Assembly (NCBI RefSeq): GCF_011078175.1
Contig: NZ_JAALCJ010000005.1
Location: 124,001 to 188,000 of the forward strand
Length of the DNA: 64,000 nucleotides
Direction: 5' to 3'
DNA from: Enterobacter cloacae
GTDB taxonomy: Bacteria; Pseudomonadota; Gammaproteobacteria; Enterobacterales; Enterobacteriaceae
Under the pieces are notes generated by a model. It was given only the letters and a program-made list of their open reading frames with translations, made no database searches and was not told the DNA's origin. Positions 60,681 through 64,000 of the stretch are shown in pieces. A program made the position numbers and the translations under genes. Every line of letters starts with the position of its first letter. Within the stretch, counting starts at the first letter, position 1.

Positions 60681-60709
60681 ATTCTAACAGAAAAAGAAAA
60701 CGTTTGCGT
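60681..60709 (-). promoter_or_regulatory. PurR operator and promoter of cvpA-purF
   Basis: On the minus strand ACGCAAACGTTTTCTT (60709-60694) matches the PurR box ACGCAAACGTTTTCGT at all but one base. A -10 like TAGAAT follows at 60686-60681. PurR with hypoxanthine or guanine would repress the operon here. Confidence 0.9.
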
Positions 60710-60730
60710 AGGGATTTCCTTCCCGCGCGT

Positions 60731-60764
60731 AAATAAAAAAGGCGCTGAAAAAATAATCAACGCC
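60731..60764 (-). terminator. dedD terminator
   Basis: On the minus strand GGCGTTGA-loop-TCAGCGCC gives an eight-base-pair stem with one G-U pair, followed by TTTTTTATTT. It ends the accD-folC-dedD transcription unit, 22 bases before the PurR box of cvpA. Confidence 0.85.
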
Positions 60765-60796
60765 ACGGTCCTTTTGACATCTCTGTGGACGTCTGC

Positions 60797-60868
60797 TCCC
60801 CCTCTCCCTCAAGGAAGAGGGAGCAAACCATCCCCTCGCCCCTACGGGGAGAGGGTTAGGGTAAGGGG
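60797..60868. repeat. Diverged GC-rich hairpin repeats after dedD (copy D)
   Basis: Two hairpins follow each other: GCTCCCCCTCTCCCTCAAGG with AAGAGGGAGC, and CCCCTCGCCCC-TAC-GGGGAGAGGG. They share the CCCTCTCCC core with copies A-C but differ around it. They lie 10 bases after the dedD stop. Confidence 0.6.
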
Positions 60869-60877
60869 AAGATTTTA

Positions 60878-61564
60878 TCAGTTCGCGCTGTAGTTCATCA
60901 CCACACCGCTCAGGCCGGAGATTTGCTTCAGCTCGCCAAGCGAACCTTTGAGCTTATCCTTCGACGCATCCGGCCCCACCAGAATACGGGTGATTTTACC
61001 CTGCACCGGTGTGGTCGGTGAAGTATAAACACGGTATCCCGCGCCGCGCAGTTTACTCACGATCTCATTGACCTTATCAGCGTTTTTCAGCGCACCGAGC
61101 TGAACAACGTAGGCTTTACCGGTCGGTGCCGCATCCTGTTTTGCCGGCGGTGGCGTTTCTGAGGCGGCTGCCAGTTGCTCGGCCGCTTTATCCCGCTGCG
61201 GTTTCGGCTGCGGCTTCTCCACCGGTTTCGGTTTTTCAACCGGCTTAGGCTGTTCTACCGGCACCGGATCAATTTCGATGTTATTGTTCGTCGCCAGGCG
61301 CGAAGGATCAAGCGACGGTGCGGCTGCATCACCCGCGCGCACCTCTTCCGCTGCGCCTTCCGGCGGCTGGGCAGGCAGTGCCTGCGTTGCCGCTGGCAGC
61401 ATGTCAGGCTCCTCGCGATCGCCCGGCTTTGGCACCAGCGGTATGGCCGCAAATTCATCCTGGTAATGCTTTTTTTGCCCGTCGAGCAGTCCCGGGAGAA
61501 TAATCACCCCGAGCGCGACCAGCACAATGGTTCCTGTTAAACGGTTCTGAAACTTACTCGCCAC
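60878..61564 (-). CDS. dedD: Cell division SPOR-domain protein DedD
   Basis: Protein of 228 residues with an N-terminal membrane anchor (LTGTIVLVALGVIILPGLL), a long Pro/Lys/Glu linker and a C-terminal SPOR domain (GKAYVVQLGALKNADKVNEIVSKL to the end), which binds denuded septal peptidoglycan. The linker has the short tandem repeat KPVEK-P around residues 105-125. Such linkers vary between species. It overlaps folC by 11 bases. Confidence 0.95.
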   Translation of the reverse strand: MASKFQNRLTGTIVLVALGVIILPGLLDGQKKHYQDEFAAIPLVPKPGDREEPDMLPAATQALPAQPPEGAAEEVRAGDAAAPSLDPSRLATNNNIEIDPVPVEQPKPVEKPKPVEKPQPKPQRDKAAEQLAAASETPPPAKQDAAPTGKAYVVQLGALKNADKVNEIVSKLRGAGYRVYTSPTTPVQGKITRILVGPDASKDKLKGSLGELKQISGLSGVVMNYSAN

Positions 61565-62822
61565 CGGTTCTCCCCGCGTCCATCACTTCCATGACATGTG
61601 CCACCGTGTGGAATGACCCACACACCAGCACGGTATCTTCTGGTTTAGCCTCCGCCATCGCGGCACGCCAGGCCGAAACCACACTGCTGTAGATTTCGCC
61701 TTTGCCGAGATGTTCCATCAACTGCTCAGCAGTCGCGCCGCGCGGCCCTTCCAGAGGAGCACAATACCAGCTATCGACCACACTCTCCATGCAGGCCAGC
61801 GTACCGCCGATATCTTTATCATGAAGCATACCGATAACCGCCAGCACGCGCCCGGTTTTTGGTAACGATTTGAGACGTCCTGCGAGGTACGCCGCCGCGT
61901 GCGGGTTATGCGCCACGTCCAGAATCAGACGCGGAGACTCGCTGACAATCTGGAAACGTCCCGGCAGCAGCGCATTCTGAATGCCATCGCGGATCGCCTG
62001 CTCGTTTACCGCTAATCCGCTGGCGCGCAATGCCGCCAGCGCGGTTGCCGCGTTCGGCTGAGGCACCTGCGGCAGCGGCAGGTTATCCAGCGCGCCCTGC
62101 GCATCGGTAAAGCGCCAGCCGTTGTCCTGTACCTCATACTGCCAGTCTACGCCGCGACGCAGCAGACGAGCGCCCTTCTCTTTCGCCACGTCAGCAATGG
62201 TGTGAGGCATGTCCGGCTCCCCCACCACGGCAGGCTTATTCGCGCGAAAAATACCGGCCTTCTCACGGCCAATGCTTTCACGGTCCGGGCCCAGCCAGTC
62301 GGTGTGATCCAGCGCGATGCTGGTGACGACGGCGACATCCGCATCCACCATATTGGTGGCATCCAGGCGCCCGCCCAGCCCCACTTCCAGGATCACCACG
62401 TCCAGCTGCGCCTGTTTGAACAGCCACAGCGCCGACAGAGTGCCGTATTCGAAATAGGTTAATGAGGTTTCCCCGCGCGCCGCTTCAATAGCCGCAAACG
62501 ACGCCGTATGGGCCGATTCCGCCAGCTCGGTATTCTGCACCCGCACGCGCTCGGTATAGCGCACCAGATGCGGCGAGCTGTAAACGCCTACCTTGTACCC
62601 CGCCGCCATCAAAACAGATTCCAGTGAACGGCAGGTGGTGCCTTTACCGTTAGTGCCGGCGACGGTAAACACGAAAGGCGCGGGTTTCAGCACGTCAAGA
62701 CGCGCGGCAACCTGGCTTACGCGCTCAAGGCCCATGTCGATAGTTTTACTGTGCAGATTTTCCAGATAAGAAAGCCACGCGGCCAGGGGCGACGTGGCTT
62801 GAGGAATGCTTTTATTTTCCAT
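61554..62822 (-). CDS. folC: Dihydrofolate synthase / folylpolyglutamate synthase FolC
   Basis: Mur-ligase-family enzyme of 422 residues that makes dihydrofolate and extends its polyglutamate tail. The ATP-binding P-loop is TVAGTNGKGTTCRSLE; YSSPHLVRYTERVRV, VGLGGRLDATN and SIALDHTDWLG follow, with LDVAHNPHAA in the C-terminal domain. The length equals that of E. coli FolC. It follows accD by 70 bases across a terminator-like hairpin, so partial read-through is likely. Confidence 0.97.
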   Translation of the reverse strand: MENKSIPQATSPLAAWLSYLENLHSKTIDMGLERVSQVAARLDVLKPAPFVFTVAGTNGKGTTCRSLESVLMAAGYKVGVYSSPHLVRYTERVRVQNTELAESAHTASFAAIEAARGETSLTYFEYGTLSALWLFKQAQLDVVILEVGLGGRLDATNMVDADVAVVTSIALDHTDWLGPDRESIGREKAGIFRANKPAVVGEPDMPHTIADVAKEKGARLLRRGVDWQYEVQDNGWRFTDAQGALDNLPLPQVPQPNAATALAALRASGLAVNEQAIRDGIQNALLPGRFQIVSESPRLILDVAHNPHAAAYLAGRLKSLPKTGRVLAVIGMLHDKDIGGTLACMESVVDSWYCAPLEGPRGATAEQLMEHLGKGEIYSSVVSAWRAAMAEAKPEDTVLVCGSFHTVAHVMEVMDAGRTGGE

Positions 62823-62847
62823 GATGCCCGGTTGTCATTAACGGTTT

Positions 62848-62886
62848 AGAAAGCAAAAGGGCAGCGCCATCTGGCCCTGCCCTTTT
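62848..62886 (-). terminator. accD terminator or attenuator
   Basis: On the minus strand AAAAGGGCAG...CTGCCCTTTT forms a ten-base-pair stem, extended by GGCCAGATGGCG in the loop, followed by TTTTGCTTTC. It lies seven bases after the accD stop and before folC. Confidence 0.8.
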
Positions 62887-62892
62887 CAGTTA

Positions 62893-63798
62893 TCAGGCCT
62901 CGGGTTCCTGATCCGGTACCACCACGCCTTCGCGCGGCTCGTCCGGGTTCGGCGCTGGAAGATTCATCAGCTTCGCCAGAATGCTGGCCAGTTTGAGGCG
63001 CATTTCAGGGCGGCGGACGATCATATCGATGGCGCCTTTCTCAATGAGGAACTCACTGCGCTGGAAGCCCGGCGGCAGTTTTTCACGCACGGTCTGCTCG
63101 ATAACGCGAGGGCCGGCAAAGCCGATCAGCGCTTTTGGCTCGGCGATGTTCAGGTCGCCCAGCATCGCGAAGCTCGCAGAGACGCCACCCATGGTTGGGT
63201 CGGTCAGTACCGAAATGTACGGCAGACCGCGCTCCTGCATTTTCGCCAGCGCCGCAGAGGTTTTCGCCATCTGCATCAGGGACATCAGCGCTTCCTGCAT
63301 ACGTGCGCCACCGGAGGCGGAGAAGCAGATTAGCGGGCAGTTGTCTTCCAGCGCCTGCTCAACGGCACGCACGAACCGCGCACCTACCACAGAGCCCATT
63401 GAGCCGCCCATAAAGGAGAACTCAAACGCGGCGGCAACCACCGGCATCTCGTGCAGAGTGCCTTTCATGACGATCAGCGCGTCTTTCTCGCCGGTCTCTT
63501 TCTGTGCAGAGGCCAGACGATCTTTGTATTTTTTGGAGTCGCGGAACTTGAGCACATCTTTTGGCTCCAGTTCGCTGCCCAGTTCTACCAGAGAACCTTC
63601 GTCCAGCAGGCTATGCAGGCGGTTGCGCGCCGACATACGCATATGGTGGTCACACTTCGGACACACCTCAAGATTGCGTTCCAGCTCTGCGCGATACAGA
63701 ACCTGGCCGCAGCTATCACACTTCGTCCATACCCCTTCAGGAATGCTCGCTTTACGCGTCGGGGTAATGTTGCTTTTAATTCGTTCAATCCAGCTCAT
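62893..63798 (-). CDS. accD: Acetyl-CoA carboxylase carboxyltransferase beta subunit AccD
   Basis: Beta subunit of 301 residues of the carboxyltransferase that makes malonyl-CoA for fatty-acid synthesis. The N-terminal zinc ribbon has Cys27, Cys30, Cys46 and Cys49 (CDSCG, CPKCD). The crotonase-like core has [25 protein letters not shown] and [25 protein letters not shown] in pieces. ATG at 63798 ([10 protein letters not shown]) gives the family start; a 28-residue upstream extension lies in the promoter region. Confidence 0.98.
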   Translation of the reverse strand: MSWIERIKSNITPTRKASIPEGVWTKCDSCGQVLYRAELERNLEVCPKCDHHMRMSARNRLHSLLDEGSLVELGSELEPKDVLKFRDSKKYKDRLASAQKETGEKDALIVMKGTLHEMPVVAAAFEFSFMGGSMGSVVGARFVRAVEQALEDNCPLICFSASGGARMQEALMSLMQMAKTSAALAKMQERGLPYISVLTDPTMGGVSASFAMLGDLNIAEPKALIGFAGPRVIEQTVREKLPPGFQRSEFLIEKGAIDMIVRRPEMRLKLASILAKLMNLPAPNPDEPREGVVVPDQEPEA

Positions 63799-63952
63799 TG
63801 ATAACCTTTCTGCCTGAACCTGGTCGTATGCCAGTTTTGCTGTAAGAGGCGAATAATGCCATTTTTGCCTCCAACAGACCATGAATGTTGCACATTAAAA
63901 CATAACAGCCCGAAACTTTGGATAAAAAAGTGGTCGAACCGCCAGCGTGCAC

Positions 63953-64000
63953 TTACTTCGCTTGTTTAGCCGCCGCGCGTTTGTGACGAATAATTTCGAT
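63953..64000 (-). CDS. dedA: DedA family membrane protein, C-terminal 15 residues only
   Basis: The window edge cuts this gene so that only IEIIRHKRAAAKQAK and the TAA stop are seen. The tail is basic and cytoplasmic, and agrees with the end of E. coli DedA, which also precedes accD. DedA proteins are inner-membrane transporters linked to lipid recycling and membrane potential. Confidence 0.75.
   Translation of the reverse strand: MEIIRHKRAAAKQAK

Overview
The window is chromosomal DNA from a member of the Enterobacteriaceae. Gene order and protein sequences follow the Escherichia/Salmonella backbone from yfaY through men, nuo, ackA-pta and his to accD-dedA. A cheV gene and the tct and transketolase/PTS blocks point to Enterobacter or a near relative (Leclercia, Lelliottia, Klebsiella group) rather than to E. 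coli. Genus is inference. No phage, insertion sequence, CRISPR array, tRNA or rRNA was seen. Almost all of the window is well-known core genome, so the interesting points are the accessory insertions and the regulatory DNA.

Layout: (1) 1-1248: 3' part of yfaY, then yfaZ. (2) 1378-6550: a tricarboxylate uptake module, the two-component system tctDE divergent from the tripartite transporter tctCBA. It occupies the place where E. coli carries nudI-ais-arnBCADTEF-pmrD. (3) 6551-13555: menaquinone operon menF-D-H-B-C-E with overlapping genes, then elaB and elaA. (4) 14534-16520: RNase BN (rbn), then cheV behind a flagellar sigma-28 type promoter. (5) 16691-31632: the 13-gene NADH dehydrogenase I operon nuoA-N, with fused nuoCD. 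(6) 32264-36071: lrhA (motility repressor), a 937-base AT-rich intergenic region, alaA and yfbR. (7) 36160-43538: yfbS, yfbT, yfbU, yfbV, then ackA-pta. (8) 43647-48884: an accessory carbohydrate operon with PTS IIA, IIB, IIC (ascorbate type) and a split transketolase. It is divergent from a LacI-type regulator, with two operator-like palindromes and a CRP-like site between them. (9) 48888-53437: yfcD, yfcE, yfcF, yfcG, folX, yfcH and a GNAT acetyltransferase. (10) 53590-57648: the histidine and lysine/arginine/ornithine ABC uptake genes argT-hisJQMP, with NtrC and sigma-54 type signals. (11) 57939-64000: ubiX, purF, cvpA, dedD, folC, accD and the tail of dedA.

The genes join respiration (complex I, menaquinone, UbiX for ubiquinone), acetate overflow (AckA-Pta), nitrogen-controlled amino-acid uptake, purine and folate synthesis, fatty-acid initiation (AccD) and two sugar/organic acid uptake modules. 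Intergenic gaps hold REP-like elements and a second family of GC-rich hairpin repeats (near 16611, 53439, 53543 and, more diverged, 60797). The least understood unit is the PTS/split-transketolase operon, whose substrate cannot be read from the sequence.
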